Below are positions 7,931 through 16,285 of a stretch of 34,351 bases of DNA, one piece after another. Every line of letters starts with the position of its first letter. Within the stretch, counting starts at the first letter, position 1. The DNA is from Acidobacteriaceae bacterium (lineage in GTDB: Bacteria > Acidobacteriota > Terriglobia > Terriglobales > Acidobacteriaceae): assembly GCA_003156235.1 (NCBI GenBank), contig PMGP01000002.1, positions 7,535 through 41,885 on the forward strand. Reading direction: 5' to 3'. Made by a program: the position numbers and the translations under genes. Below the pieces are notes generated by a model that was given only the letters and a program-made list of their open reading frames with translations, made no database searches and was not told the origin of the DNA.

Positions 7931-8084
7931 ACCCTTCATCCGAGGCTACATCGCCTATTAACGCCTCTGCCCATTCCTCTGCTTCCATTTCATGTTCAAT
8001 GTCTGCTGCCATCTGGCGATAGCCCTCGGCCAAGGCAGCTTCTTTTGCCAGGCTTGACTCATGCGCAGCGGAATCGTGTTCCAT
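7929..8084 (-). CDS. Small acidic antitoxin-like protein without an adjacent toxin
   Basis: 51 residues starting at the ATG at 8084, with GGGAG about seven bases upstream, which decides the start. The sequence is strongly acidic and helical (AALAEGYRQMAADIEHEMEA, then EEWAEALIGDVASDEG). It resembles the C-terminal toxin-wrapping half of MazE-like antitoxins rather than a full antitoxin with a DNA-binding domain. No toxin gene lies next to it: the next gene downstream encodes an exported protein. It may be a remnant of a lost pair, since its end abuts a dispersed repeat where deletion could have occurred. It lies 50 bases after fadN on the same strand. The family assignment is tentative. Confidence 0.45.
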   Translation of the reverse strand: MEHDSAAHESSLAKEAALAEGYRQMAADIEHEMEAEEWAEALIGDVASDEG

Positions 8085-8134
8085 GATAATTCTCCCTCTG
8101 CTCATCATCGTCCTAATTTGCTTCGAGCGCAAAA

Positions 8135-10564
8135 TCAATTTCGCAGCGGCTTGCCGGTCTTCAGCGTGAAGGCGATGCGCTCTTGCGTCTTCGGCTCGCC
8201 GCAGAGGGAGAGGAAGGCTTCTCGCTCGAGGTCGAGAATGTACTGCTCGCTGACCAGGGTTCCGGGCGTGATGCGGCCGCCGGAGAGAATGTACGCCACC
8301 CAACGGGCGACCTTCTGGTCGTGCTCGGAGGCGTAGCCGGCTTCGCCCATGAGAAAGACGCCGGTTTGGAGGGTGGCCAAAGCTGCCGTGCCGGGAACGG
8401 GAATTTGGGTGCGAGGCTGCGGAGCGGTGTAGCCTGCCCCGGCCAGCGTCGCGGCCTGAGCCTTGGCGTCGAGCAGCAGCCGCTCGCGATTGAGGGTGAT
8501 GCGGTCTGAGGTGGCGAGCAGGCCGAGGGTGCGCGCCTCGGCAGCGGAGGTGGAAACCTTGGCCAGGGCGATGGTTTCAAAGGAGCGGCGAAGCGCCGTG
8601 GCCAGCTCGGCCGATTGAGCAAAGCGCGAAGGCGGGTCTCGCGGGTCGGCAGGAGCAAGGGCAATGGCTGCGTCGATGGCTCGCAATAACATTTCCTTGG
8701 TTCCTCCGCCTGCGGGGATGAGGCCGACGCCGGCCTCGACCAGTCCGATGTAGGTCTCGGCGTGAGCCTGGCGGCGCGCGGCGTGCAGGCAGATCTCCGC
8801 GCCGCCGCCGAAGGTCATGCCGAAGGGCGCCACGACCACCGGGCGCGGGCAGAATTTGATGGCGGAGGTCATCTGCTGGAAGCCATGAATCACCGCGGCC
8901 AACTCATCCCACTCGCCCTTCTGCGCGGCCATGAGCATTTGCATGAGGTTGGCGCCGACGGAAAAATTTTCGCGGTCGCTGGCAATGACAAAGGCGGCAA
9001 AGTCGCGCACCGCATCGGATGTGGGATTGAGGACAGCAGTGACCATCGCCAACACGTCGCCGCCAATGGCGTTTTTGAGCGAGTGCAGTTCGATGCAGCC
9101 GATGCCGTCGCCCAGATCGACGAGCGAAGCGCCGGAGTTGGAGCGGACGTCTCCGTTGGATCGGCGGAAGTCGGCGATGCGGGCGTGGCCGGGGAAGGTG
9201 GTGACTGGCTCGAGTTGATTTTTCTCCGGCTGGAAACACTGGCGGCCGTCGCTTGAGTACCAGGATGAGTGGCCGGCGGCCAGCAGAGCCTCGACGCGCG
9301 GGCTTACCGGGAGGCCGAGGCTCTTCATGCGGGTGACGGCGGAAGAAACCCCAGCCGCGTCCCACATTTCGAAGGGGCCCAGCTCCCAGTTGAAGCCGGC
9401 GCGCAGGCCGCGGTCGATGGAGGGCGCGTCGCCGGCTGCTTCGCCGATGCGCTCGGCGGCAAAGTTCCACAGCGCGGCGAGAAACGGCCAGAGGAAGGCG
9501 GCGACTTTGTCCTTTGCCGGATCGTTGGCCAGTAGCAGGCGCAACCGCTCGGGCAGCGTGGCGGCGTTTTTGGCCATCTCCAGGGCGGGCAGAGCGGGCT
9601 TGGCGACGGGGCGGTACTCGAAAGTGGTGAGATCGAGGACCAGGCGCTGATCTTTCCCGTCCTCACCCTTGACCTGTTTATAGAAGCCCTGGCCGGATTT
9701 GTCGCCCAGCCAGCCGCGCTTGACCAGCTCTTGAAGGACGTTGGAAAAACCGCCCTGGGAGACGCCGCCGGGAAAGTTGGCGGCCACATGGGCGGGAATG
9801 TCGATGCCCACCATGTCGGCCAGGCGGAAGGTTCCGGCGCGGGGCCAGCCGAGCGCCTGTCCGGTGAGCGCGTCCACTTCTTCAATGGTCAGACCCTGCT
9901 CCAGCATCAGCGCGGCTGCCGTGAACATCACCGAAATGCCGATGCGGTTGGCGATGAAGTTGGGGGTGTCGTTGGCAATGACCACCAGCTTGCCCAGGTT
10001 GCGGTCGGCGAAGGCGGCAAAGGAGACTGCGACGGCCGGATCGGTTTCGGCGGTGGGGATGATTTCGAGCAGGCGCATGGAACGCGGCGGATTGAAAAAA
10101 TGCGTTGCGAAGAAACGGTCGCGGTGCGCGGTAAGGCCGGCGGCGATTTGGCTGACCGGCAGGCCGGAGGTATTGGTGGTGAGCACGGCATGAGGGGCCA
10201 GGTGAGGCACAACGCGGTTGAGCAAGGCAGTTTTGATGGCCAGATTTTCTGCCACTGCTTCGATGACCCAGTCGCAGTTGGCCAGCTTGGGCAGGTCGTC
10301 CTCGAAGTTGCCGGGAGTGATGAGCGCGGCCAGCGTGGGTTCATAGAGTGCGGCTGGTTTTGCCTTGGCCAGGGCGGCGAGCGCGGCCTTCGCCAGGCGG
10401 CTTCTATCGCCATCGCCAGCCGGAACCAAGTCAAGAAGGAGCGTGGGGATTCCTGCGTTGGCAAGGTGAGCGGCGATGCGAGAACCCATGGTTCCGGCGC
10501 CCAGCACGGCGGCGCGGCGAACTAGAAAAGGCAAGGCAGCAGCGGGCGGGGAAGTCGTGCTCAT
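8135..10564 (-). CDS. fadN: 3-hydroxyacyl-CoA dehydrogenase / enoyl-CoA hydratase, FadN type
   Basis: This bifunctional beta-oxidation enzyme hydrates enoyl-CoA and oxidises the 3-hydroxyacyl-CoA with NAD. The order is dehydrogenase first, hydratase second, as in Bacillus FadN (about 790 residues; here 809) and opposite to E. coli FadB. Residues 22-27 (GAGTMG) are the NAD-binding loop. The catalytic His is in ATHFFNPPRSMRLLEIIP, and the C-terminal dehydrogenase helices include LGWPRAGTFRLADMVGID. The crotonase half has NFSVGANL and MTFGGGAEI, which form the oxyanion hole, and VEAGVGLIPAGGGTKE. The start at 10564 is supported by AGGAG seven bases upstream. The thiolase at 4514-5782 would complete the cycle; in Bacillus the two genes are adjacent, whereas here they are separated by three genes. 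The gene is divergent from the M16 peptidase pair. Confidence 0.92.
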   Translation of the reverse strand: MSTTSPPAAALPFLVRRAAVLGAGTMGSRIAAHLANAGIPTLLLDLVPAGDGDRSRLAKAALAALAKAKPAALYEPTLAALITPGNFEDDLPKLANCDWVIEAVAENLAIKTALLNRVVPHLAPHAVLTTNTSGLPVSQIAAGLTAHRDRFFATHFFNPPRSMRLLEIIPTAETDPAVAVSFAAFADRNLGKLVVIANDTPNFIANRIGISVMFTAAALMLEQGLTIEEVDALTGQALGWPRAGTFRLADMVGIDIPAHVAANFPGGVSQGGFSNVLQELVKRGWLGDKSGQGFYKQVKGEDGKDQRLVLDLTTFEYRPVAKPALPALEMAKNAATLPERLRLLLANDPAKDKVAAFLWPFLAALWNFAAERIGEAAGDAPSIDRGLRAGFNWELGPFEMWDAAGVSSAVTRMKSLGLPVSPRVEALLAAGHSSWYSSDGRQCFQPEKNQLEPVTTFPGHARIADFRRSNGDVRSNSGASLVDLGDGIGCIELHSLKNAIGGDVLAMVTAVLNPTSDAVRDFAAFVIASDRENFSVGANLMQMLMAAQKGEWDELAAVIHGFQQMTSAIKFCPRPVVVAPFGMTFGGGAEICLHAARRQAHAETYIGLVEAGVGLIPAGGGTKEMLLRAIDAAIALAPADPRDPPSRFAQSAELATALRRSFETIALAKVSTSAAEARTLGLLATSDRITLNRERLLLDAKAQAATLAGAGYTAPQPRTQIPVPGTAALATLQTGVFLMGEAGYASEHDQKVARWVAYILSGGRITPGTLVSEQYILDLEREAFLSLCGEPKTQERIAFTLKTGKPLRN

Positions 10565-10755
10565 GCGGTCTCTCCTGCGTGCAATGAATTTGGGAGCGAT
10601 CCATCACGCGGAAACCATCGAAGGATACGGAAGTGCGCGGCACACGGTCAAGGAGGAATTGCGTCCGTTTGACCCTCCCCGGTCGCGGGCACTAGCTTGG
10701 AAGAGTGCGGGGAGACGCATTTGCGTCCTTCGGACAAGTAAGACAAGGAGACCGG

Positions 10756-12300
10756 ATGCAAAGCAGAAGTTTCCCCTGGTTTTGGAAGGGCGTTTTGGCG
10801 CTGGCGCTGATGGCGATGGCCATCGCAGTCGCCCAGGCGCAGGACCTGAAGAGTTTTGAGCAGAAAATTACAACCAAAGTCCTGCCCAACGGGTTGACGC
10901 TGATTATTTGCGAGCGGACGGATGCGCCGGTCTTCAGCTACTCCACCTTTATTGATGCGGGCGACGTGAACGACCCCTCGGGCGAGAGCGGCCTGGCGCA
11001 CATGTTCGAGCACCTGGCCTTCAAAGGGACCAGCGAAATTGGCACCACGGATTATGCCGCCGAGAAGATTGCGCTGGAGAAGGTGGAGGCGGCCAACGCG
11101 GCCTACGAGGCCGAGTACCTGAAGGCAGTGGGCCGCGATGAGAAGAAGCTGGCTGCGCTGAAACAAAATTTCATAGATGCTCAGACCGAGGCGCACAAGT
11201 ACGTCATCCCCAACCAGTTCACCGACGTGGCCGAGCGCAACGGGGCCGAGGGCCTGAACGCCGAAACTGCGCTGGACAACACGATGTTCTTCTGGTCGAT
11301 GCCGGAGAACCGGCTGGAGCTGTGGGCGTGGCTGGAGAGCGGACGGCTGGCCGACGCGGTGCCGCGCGAGTTCTACAAGGAACGCGATGTGGTAAATGAG
11401 GAGCGGCGGATGCGCACCGACTCCAATCCCATCGGACGGCTTGTCGAGCAGTTGCTGGCCACGGCTTACGTGGCGCACAACTACGGCCGCAGCAGCATCG
11501 GATGGCCCAGCGAAGTGAGCCAGATCAACGCCACCGAGGCCATGGAGTTCCACAAGAAGTATTACGTGGGAGCGAATATTGTTATTGCTGTTGTAGGCGA
11601 CGTGAAAGCTTCAGAGGCTCTGCCGATGCTGGAGAAATACTTCAGCAAGATTCCTTCCAGAGCCAAGCCGGAGGAGATGACCACCGTCGAGCCAAAGCAA
11701 TTTGCTGAGAAGACGGTGGCGATTCGCGAGCAGACGCAGCCGTTTTACGTTGAAGGCTATCATCGGCCCGACTACCGCGACCCGGACGATGCAGTCTTCG
11801 ACGCAATCCAGGACATTTTGTCGAATGGGCGCGTCTCGCGGCTCTATCGCAGCCTGGTGCGCGATGAGCAGATTGCCGCCGAGGCCGCCGGCTTCAGCCC
11901 CTTTCCCGGCGAAAAATATCCCAGCCTCTTCGCGTTCTATGCCGTTCCGCTGCCGGGACACACGCCTGCGCAGATGCGCGACGCCATCCACAAGGAGATT
12001 GAAAAGCTGAGGACCGGCGATGTCAGCGACGAGGAGTTGGCTATGTTCAAGACCCGCACCCGCGCCGACCTGCTGCGCGGACTGGCCAACAACCAGGGCC
12101 TGGCCAACTCGCTGGCCGAGTACCAGACGCGCTACGGCGACTGGCGCGAACTTTTCCTGCAACTCGACAAGGTGGACAAGGTGAGCAAAGCCGACATTCG
12201 CCGCGTGGCTAATCAGATTTTTGTGCCGAGCAACCGCACCAGCGCATGGATTGAAACCGAACCGATGACTGCAGCTAAGAAAGATGGAGGCGCGCAATGA
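10756..12300 (+). CDS. M16 family zinc peptidase, catalytic subunit
   Basis: 514 residues with a signal peptide (about 1-29, ending AVAQAQ), so it acts in the periplasm. The inverted zinc motif HxxEH is intact (H82-M-F-E85-H86), and the third ligand lies in NEERRMR (E215/E216). Between them is an extra helical segment (about residues 100-165) common in bacterial two-subunit M16 proteases. The C-terminal half is the second M16 domain with the HRPDYRDPDDAV segment. The start at 10756 follows AAGGAG by five bases. The stop overlaps the start of the next gene (ATGA), so the two subunits are translationally coupled and probably form a heterodimer that degrades peptides. The divergent 190-base region before it contains a TTGACC hexamer at 10669 but no clear -10. 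Confidence 0.92.
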   Translation: MQSRSFPWFWKGVLALALMAMAIAVAQAQDLKSFEQKITTKVLPNGLTLIICERTDAPVFSYSTFIDAGDVNDPSGESGLAHMFEHLAFKGTSEIGTTDYAAEKIALEKVEAANAAYEAEYLKAVGRDEKKLAALKQNFIDAQTEAHKYVIPNQFTDVAERNGAEGLNAETALDNTMFFWSMPENRLELWAWLESGRLADAVPREFYKERDVVNEERRMRTDSNPIGRLVEQLLATAYVAHNYGRSSIGWPSEVSQINATEAMEFHKKYYVGANIVIAVVGDVKASEALPMLEKYFSKIPSRAKPEEMTTVEPKQFAEKTVAIREQTQPFYVEGYHRPDYRDPDDAVFDAIQDILSNGRVSRLYRSLVRDEQIAAEAAGFSPFPGEKYPSLFAFYAVPLPGHTPAQMRDAIHKEIEKLRTGDVSDEELAMFKTRTRADLLRGLANNQGLANSLAEYQTRYGDWRELFLQLDKVDKVSKADIRRVANQIFVPSNRTSAWIETEPMTAAKKDGGAQ

Positions 12301-13760
12301 AAATGATTATAGGAAGAACCATTTTATTTGCGGTCTGCGCGCTTGCGTTTGCGCCCTACTCGCTCGACGCCCAGCAGAACAAGCCATGGGAAAAGATTCC
12401 CACGCCCAAGCTGCACGAGTTCAAGCCTCATCAGCCACAACGCATCGAACTCATGAATGGCATTGTTCTGTTTCTGCAAGAGGATCACGAGTTGCCTTTT
12501 GTCTCCGGCTCGGTACTGATTCCCGGCGGCTCACGCGATGAAGACCCGGCCAAAACCGGCCTGGTGGGGCTTTATGGGCAGGCGTGGCGCACCAGCGGCA
12601 CAGCCAAGCTGAGCGGCGACGCGCTCGACGATCTGCTGGAAGCCAAGGCCGCGCACATTGAAACCGGCGGCGACGTGGATTCCACGGCCGTCTCGTGGGA
12701 TTCGCTCAAGGGCGACTCCGATCAGGTTCTTTCTCTGGCGCTGGATTTGCTGTTTCATCCCAGCTTCAGCGCGGAGAAGCTCGAACTGTCCCAGCAGCAA
12801 GAGGCCGCGAGCGTCGTCCGGCGCAACGACGACGAAGCCGAGATTGCCGGACGCGAGTCGACGAAATTAGTCTATGGCCCCGACAGTCCCTACACGCGGC
12901 AGCCTGAGCTGGCCACCATCGGCGCGGTCACCGTGGACGATCTGAAGGCATGGCACGAGCGGACTGTCGGCGGCAAAGAGGGCGGCGGCAAGCTGATCGT
13001 CTCCATCAGCGGCGACTTCGACATAGCGGCGATGGAAGCCAAACTGCGCGCGGCCTTCGCGGGATTGCCGCGGGTCAAAATTGCGCCGGCGCGGCACGAT
13101 GAATTTGCCGGTCCCAAGCCCGGCGTCTATTTCATCGACAAAGAGGACGTGAACCAGTCGAATGTCGAGATTGTGGGACTGGGCACGGACCGCCGCAATC
13201 CCGACGTGCCCGCGCTGGCGGTGATGAACGAGATTCTGGGCGGCGGATTTGCCAGCCGGATGTTCCAGAAAATTCGCACCGAGTTGGGATTGGCCTATGC
13301 CGTGGGCGGCAGCTACGGATACGGCTGGGATCATCCAGGCGAGTTCCACGCCATGGTGCTCACCAAGAGCGCCTCGACGGTGGATGCGACCAAAGCCGCG
13401 CTGGCCGAGATCGACGGCCTCACCACACGGCCCTTTACCGAGGAAGAGTTGGCGCGCGCCAAGGACAACATCCTCAACTCCTTCCTCTTCCGCTACGACA
13501 CGCGGGAAAAGGTGCTGGGCATGAGAGTGCGCCTGGAGTTCTACGGTTATCCTGCGGATTACCTTGAAACTTATCGGGCCGCGCTGGAAAAAGTGACGGT
13601 GGCCGACCTGAACCGGGCGGCAACCAAGTACATTCACCCCGGCAAGCTGGCCATTCTGGTAGTGGGCAACGGGCCGGAGATCAAGCCGGGGCTTGAGGAG
13701 CTGAAGCTGGGTCCAGCGCAGGCGGTGGACATCACGATTCCGATGCCCAAGCAGAAGTAA
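12297..13760 (+). CDS. M16 family peptidase-like protein, non-catalytic partner
   Basis: 487 residues with a signal peptide (about 1-25, ending SLDAQ). The fold follows M16 (IELMNGIVLFLQEDHELPFV, then a Gly-rich GLVGLYGQAW). At the place where the catalytic subunit has HMFEH, this protein reads GLYGQ, so the zinc site is absent. The C-terminal domain retains the GGGFASRMFQKIRTELGLAYAV motif used for substrate binding in non-catalytic M16 subunits. It overlaps the catalytic gene by 4 bases. By analogy with known two-component bacterial M16 enzymes it supplies the substrate-binding half of the chamber. It is followed by a strong hairpin. Confidence 0.9.
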   Translation: MKMIIGRTILFAVCALAFAPYSLDAQQNKPWEKIPTPKLHEFKPHQPQRIELMNGIVLFLQEDHELPFVSGSVLIPGGSRDEDPAKTGLVGLYGQAWRTSGTAKLSGDALDDLLEAKAAHIETGGDVDSTAVSWDSLKGDSDQVLSLALDLLFHPSFSAEKLELSQQQEAASVVRRNDDEAEIAGRESTKLVYGPDSPYTRQPELATIGAVTVDDLKAWHERTVGGKEGGGKLIVSISGDFDIAAMEAKLRAAFAGLPRVKIAPARHDEFAGPKPGVYFIDKEDVNQSNVEIVGLGTDRRNPDVPALAVMNEILGGGFASRMFQKIRTELGLAYAVGGSYGYGWDHPGEFHAMVLTKSASTVDATKAALAEIDGLTTRPFTEEELARAKDNILNSFLFRYDTREKVLGMRVRLEFYGYPADYLETYRAALEKVTVADLNRAATKYIHPGKLAILVVGNGPEIKPGLEELKLGPAQAVDITIPMPKQK

Positions 13761-13778
13761 GGACGCGAAGCTGAGCGG

Positions 13779-13812
13779 AATTCCTAGGTCCCGGAACCGG
13801 GACTTGGGAATT
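13779..13812. terminator. Long hairpin after the M16 operon
   Basis: AATTCCTAGGTCCCG and CGGGACTTGGGAATT pair along 15 bases with two G-U wobbles around a GAAC loop. There is no T-run, so it may be a repeat-type 3' stabiliser or a factor-assisted terminator rather than a classical intrinsic terminator. It lies 19 bases after the stop codon. Confidence 0.5.
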
Positions 13813-13844
13813 CGGTATTCAGAGTGTAAGAGGTTTACAAGATC

Positions 13845-14549
13845 ATGCCTCGAAAGTACGTTGTTCTAGTTGCGCTTGCTCTGTTATCCGCCATAGAACC
13901 TGCTTTGGCGCTCTCTCAATGCAGCAATCAAATCACGATCGTGCCGCTTAAGGTTATGAAGGCGGCGAGTAAGGCCCGCGACTTCATTCGCTTTAGCTAC
14001 TCCTTGTCAACTTCCGATTTGCTCCTTATACGGTCGCATGAGGACACCCAGACTTCGATTGGACCTTATGATACTGGCTTTGTGATCACACGAGAAGGGA
14101 AGACGATACAAAGCGTTGTTCTGCGGAAACTACCGGAGTTTCAACGCGAGGAGCCTGAGTATTCAGAGGCATTTATTACGCTTGCCGTGACCCGCGCCTG
14201 TACGAGGAGAGGTCCAATTTACTTCGTTACGATGCAATATATGGGCGACATGACAAGCCCGGCCCTTCTTTTCACATTCGTTCCCTCAGCGCAAGGATAC
14301 GAAGTCTCCGCTCTCCCGATGATCTCCGGTGGAGTGTTAGAGGTTTCAAAGGCTGATCCTTCTCATATCAGGACGTGGGACAATCTGCACGAAGGCGAGT
14401 GCGAAGCTTGCCCAACTGCGTACCAGATTACGGAGTATGAGATTCGAGAGGGCAGGCCTATCCAAATACGGCAATACCGGACACGGCACCTCTACGATTC
14501 CGGGAACTACATCTTCGATTCCCGACGGCGCATCCGATTTATCCCGTGA
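13845..14549 (+). CDS. Secreted protein of unknown function
   Basis: I do not recognise the family. 234 residues, with a signal peptide at 1-23 (MPRKYVVLVALALLSAIEPALA). The mature part looks beta-rich. It has a Cys near its N-terminus (SQCSNQ), one in TRACTRRG and a CEAC pair in HEGECEACPTAYQ, so disulfides are possible. Base composition is visibly lower in GC than the flanking M16 genes, suggesting separate acquisition. The ribosome site is weak (AAGAGG, 11 bases before the ATG). It stands between the M16 operon hairpin and the toxin-antitoxin promoter, apparently as a single-gene unit. Confidence 0.7.
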   Translation: MPRKYVVLVALALLSAIEPALALSQCSNQITIVPLKVMKAASKARDFIRFSYSLSTSDLLLIRSHEDTQTSIGPYDTGFVITREGKTIQSVVLRKLPEFQREEPEYSEAFITLAVTRACTRRGPIYFVTMQYMGDMTSPALLFTFVPSAQGYEVSALPMISGGVLEVSKADPSHIRTWDNLHEGECEACPTAYQITEYEIREGRPIQIRQYRTRHLYDSGNYIFDSRRRIRFIP

Positions 14550-14667
14550 AGATGGTGGATCAGAAACTGACACTTTGGAACGGAGTATAACCAATGTTTT
14601 TTGTATGAGATAATGGATGTTGACGCATACTTGAAATTTTCAAAAAATAAATTTCTCAAAATGGCGA

Positions 14668-14698
14668 TATACTAAACATGTACGGAAGATGTCCGTAC
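14668..14698 (+). promoter_or_regulatory. Promoter and palindromic operator of the TacA/TacT-type pair
   Basis: A TATACT -10 hexamer (14668-14673) is followed directly by a perfect inverted repeat, GTACGGA-N5-TCCGTAC (14680-14698). The operator would cover the transcription start, as expected for autorepression by an RHH antitoxin-toxin complex. No good -35 stands 17 bases upstream of the -10; the surroundings are strongly A/T-rich. The operator ends 19 bases before the antitoxin start codon. Confidence 0.6.
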
Positions 14699-14717
14699 GT
14701 TAACCGCCGGAGGGATT

Positions 14718-15029
14718 ATGGCTTCCGCAGTCGCACTGATGCGCAAGGAAACAATACGCAAAGCCCGAGAACGGATCGATGTACGGCTTCGTCCTGAGCA
14801 GAAATCAGAGATTGAAAGGGCAGCCCAGATCAAAGGTCTCACGGTGACAGATTTCATCATTCAGAACGCCGTCGCAAATGCCAGGCAGGCGATCCGGGAG
14901 TATGAAACCTGGACTCTTGAGCGTCCCGATGCGGAAATCTTCGCCGCGGCCTTGATGGAGCCTGCCGCGCTCGGGTCCCAGTTAGCCCAGGCAGCAAAAC
15001 GTTACAAGGAGCGCTTTCTGTCACAGTGA
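14718..15029 (+). CDS. DUF1778/TacA-type ribbon-helix-helix antitoxin
   Basis: 103 residues. The N-terminal RHH domain is visible in RERIDVRLRPEQKSEIERAA followed by QIKGLTVTDFIIQNAVANAR, the hallmark of DUF1778 antitoxins. The C-terminal part (residues 60-103) is the helical toxin-neutralising tail. A GGAGG box lies four bases before the ATG. The gene overlaps the acetyltransferase toxin by four bases (GTGA). It should bind the toxin and repress its own promoter through the palindrome at 14680-14698. Confidence 0.88.
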   Translation: MASAVALMRKETIRKARERIDVRLRPEQKSEIERAAQIKGLTVTDFIIQNAVANARQAIREYETWTLERPDAEIFAAALMEPAALGSQLAQAAKRYKERFLSQ

Positions 15030-15541
15030 GCCAAAATCTACCATCCGGCTACTATTTCGAGCCACTCGCAGAGCGGCACAACCGGGCGGCTTTCTCGTGC
15101 GGGAACGAGGCTCTAGATGCATACTTCATAGGCGATCCCATTCGGCAGGACGTCAGCCGAAGAGTCACCAACGCGTTCGTTCTAACTCCTGACGGAAAGT
15201 TTGTTGCCGGCTTTTATACGCTGTCTCCCATCTCCATCCTCAGCGTGGATTTGACCTCCAGCCTTCAGAAAAAACTCCCCAAGCGGCCCATCGGCGCCAC
15301 GCTCATCGGCCGGATGGGAAGGGATTTATCTCTTCGAGGAAAAGGCGTCGGCGAAATGCTGCTTATGGACGCACTCCACAAGGCATGGCAAGCCTCGAAA
15401 CTTGTCTCCTGCTGGGCAGTGGTAGTGGATGCCAAAGAGGGTGCTCGCGATTTTTACATAGAGAACGAGTTTATCCCTTTCGCAACCCAACCAGACAGGC
15501 TTTTCCTGTTGATGAAGAAGATCGATTTGATGTTCGAATAA
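15026..15541 (+). CDS. GNAT acetyltransferase toxin, TacT type
   Basis: 171 residues, GTG start overlapping the antitoxin stop. It carries the TacT-family N-terminal signature (FSCGNEALDAYF at 23-34), the acetyl-CoA-binding motif RGKGVG at 104-109, and a Tyr in the ARDFYIENEFIPF segment (Tyr144) at the catalytic position. Toxins of this family acetylate the aminoacyl group of charged tRNA and stop translation. All key residues are present, so it looks functional. It ends 57 bases before the GlmU-like gene on the same strand, so read-through is possible but not required. Confidence 0.88.
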   Translation: MSQNLPSGYYFEPLAERHNRAAFSCGNEALDAYFIGDPIRQDVSRRVTNAFVLTPDGKFVAGFYTLSPISILSVDLTSSLQKKLPKRPIGATLIGRMGRDLSLRGKGVGEMLLMDALHKAWQASKLVSCWAVVVDAKEGARDFYIENEFIPFATQPDRLFLLMKKIDLMFE

Positions 15542-15598
15542 CCCAATTCCATTCAAACTCGCCAATCAGGATCGAGAAACTACAATGGAAGAGAAGAG

Positions 15599-16285
15599 AT
15601 GAGTGAATTTGTTCAAGAGGAGTTTACGGTGGAAACGAATTCTAAAGGTACGGGCACGACCATCCAGCGGCCCGAGACCTGCGTGATTGACGCCGAGGTG
15701 GAGATTGCGGCCGATGCAGTGATCGAGCCGTTTGTGCAGTTGCTGGGCCGCACCAAAATCGGCGCCAACTGCCTGATCCGCTCCTACTCGGTGATCGAGG
15801 ACTGCACGCTGGGCGACAATGTGCTGGTGCTCCAGTCCTGCGTGTTGACCGAAAGCGCGGTCGCCGACGGCGCCAAGATCGGCCCCTTCGCGCACCTGCG
15901 TCCGGGCAGCGAGATCGGCGAGGAGGCCCACGTGGGCAACTTCGTCGAAACCAAGAAGACCAGACTCGGCAAGGGCGCCAAGGCCAACCACCTCACCTAC
16001 CTGGGCGATGCCGAGGTGGGCGAGCGAACCAATATCGGCGCCGGGACCATTACCTGCAACTACGACGGCGTCCACAAGTCCATCACGCGCATTGGCAAGG
16101 ATGCCTTCGTGGGCAGCGATTCCACGCTGGTGGCGCCGGTCGAGGTGGGGGATGGAGCCTTCATCGGCGCCAGCTCCTGCATCACCCAGAACGTGCCCGC
16201 CGACGCGCTGGCCGTGAGCCGGACACGCCAGATCGTCAAAGAAGGCTGGGCCGCGGCCCGGCGCGCCCGCCAGCAAAAACCGTAG
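15599..16285 (+). CDS. Stand-alone GlmU-type glucosamine-1-phosphate acetyltransferase (left-handed beta-helix only)
   Basis: 228 residues that align with only the C-terminal half of GlmU. Hexapeptide repeats run from about residue 28 to 200, with the GlmU-specific motifs RPGSEI (101-106), EAHVGNFVETKKTRLGKGAK, NHLTYLGD with catalytic His131, NIGAGTITCNYDG, and the C-terminal LAVSRTRQ. The N-terminal uridyltransferase domain (about 230 residues) is absent, and the start at 15599 falls where the linker would be. It should convert GlcN-1-P to GlcNAc-1-P for peptidoglycan, with UDP transfer done by another protein. The start has GGAAGAG upstream; a five-codon ATG..TGA reading frame (15584-15601) overlaps its start codon. 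It could also acetylate another amino sugar phosphate. Confidence 0.85.
   Translation: MSEFVQEEFTVETNSKGTGTTIQRPETCVIDAEVEIAADAVIEPFVQLLGRTKIGANCLIRSYSVIEDCTLGDNVLVLQSCVLTESAVADGAKIGPFAHLRPGSEIGEEAHVGNFVETKKTRLGKGAKANHLTYLGDAEVGERTNIGAGTITCNYDGVHKSITRIGKDAFVGSDSTLVAPVEVGDGAFIGASSCITQNVPADALAVSRTRQIVKEGWAAARRARQQKP

Noticed and set aside
10669..10698. A TTGACC..TAGCTT promoter for the M16 operon
   Set aside because: The -10 is poor and the spacing is 18; too weak to list as a feature.
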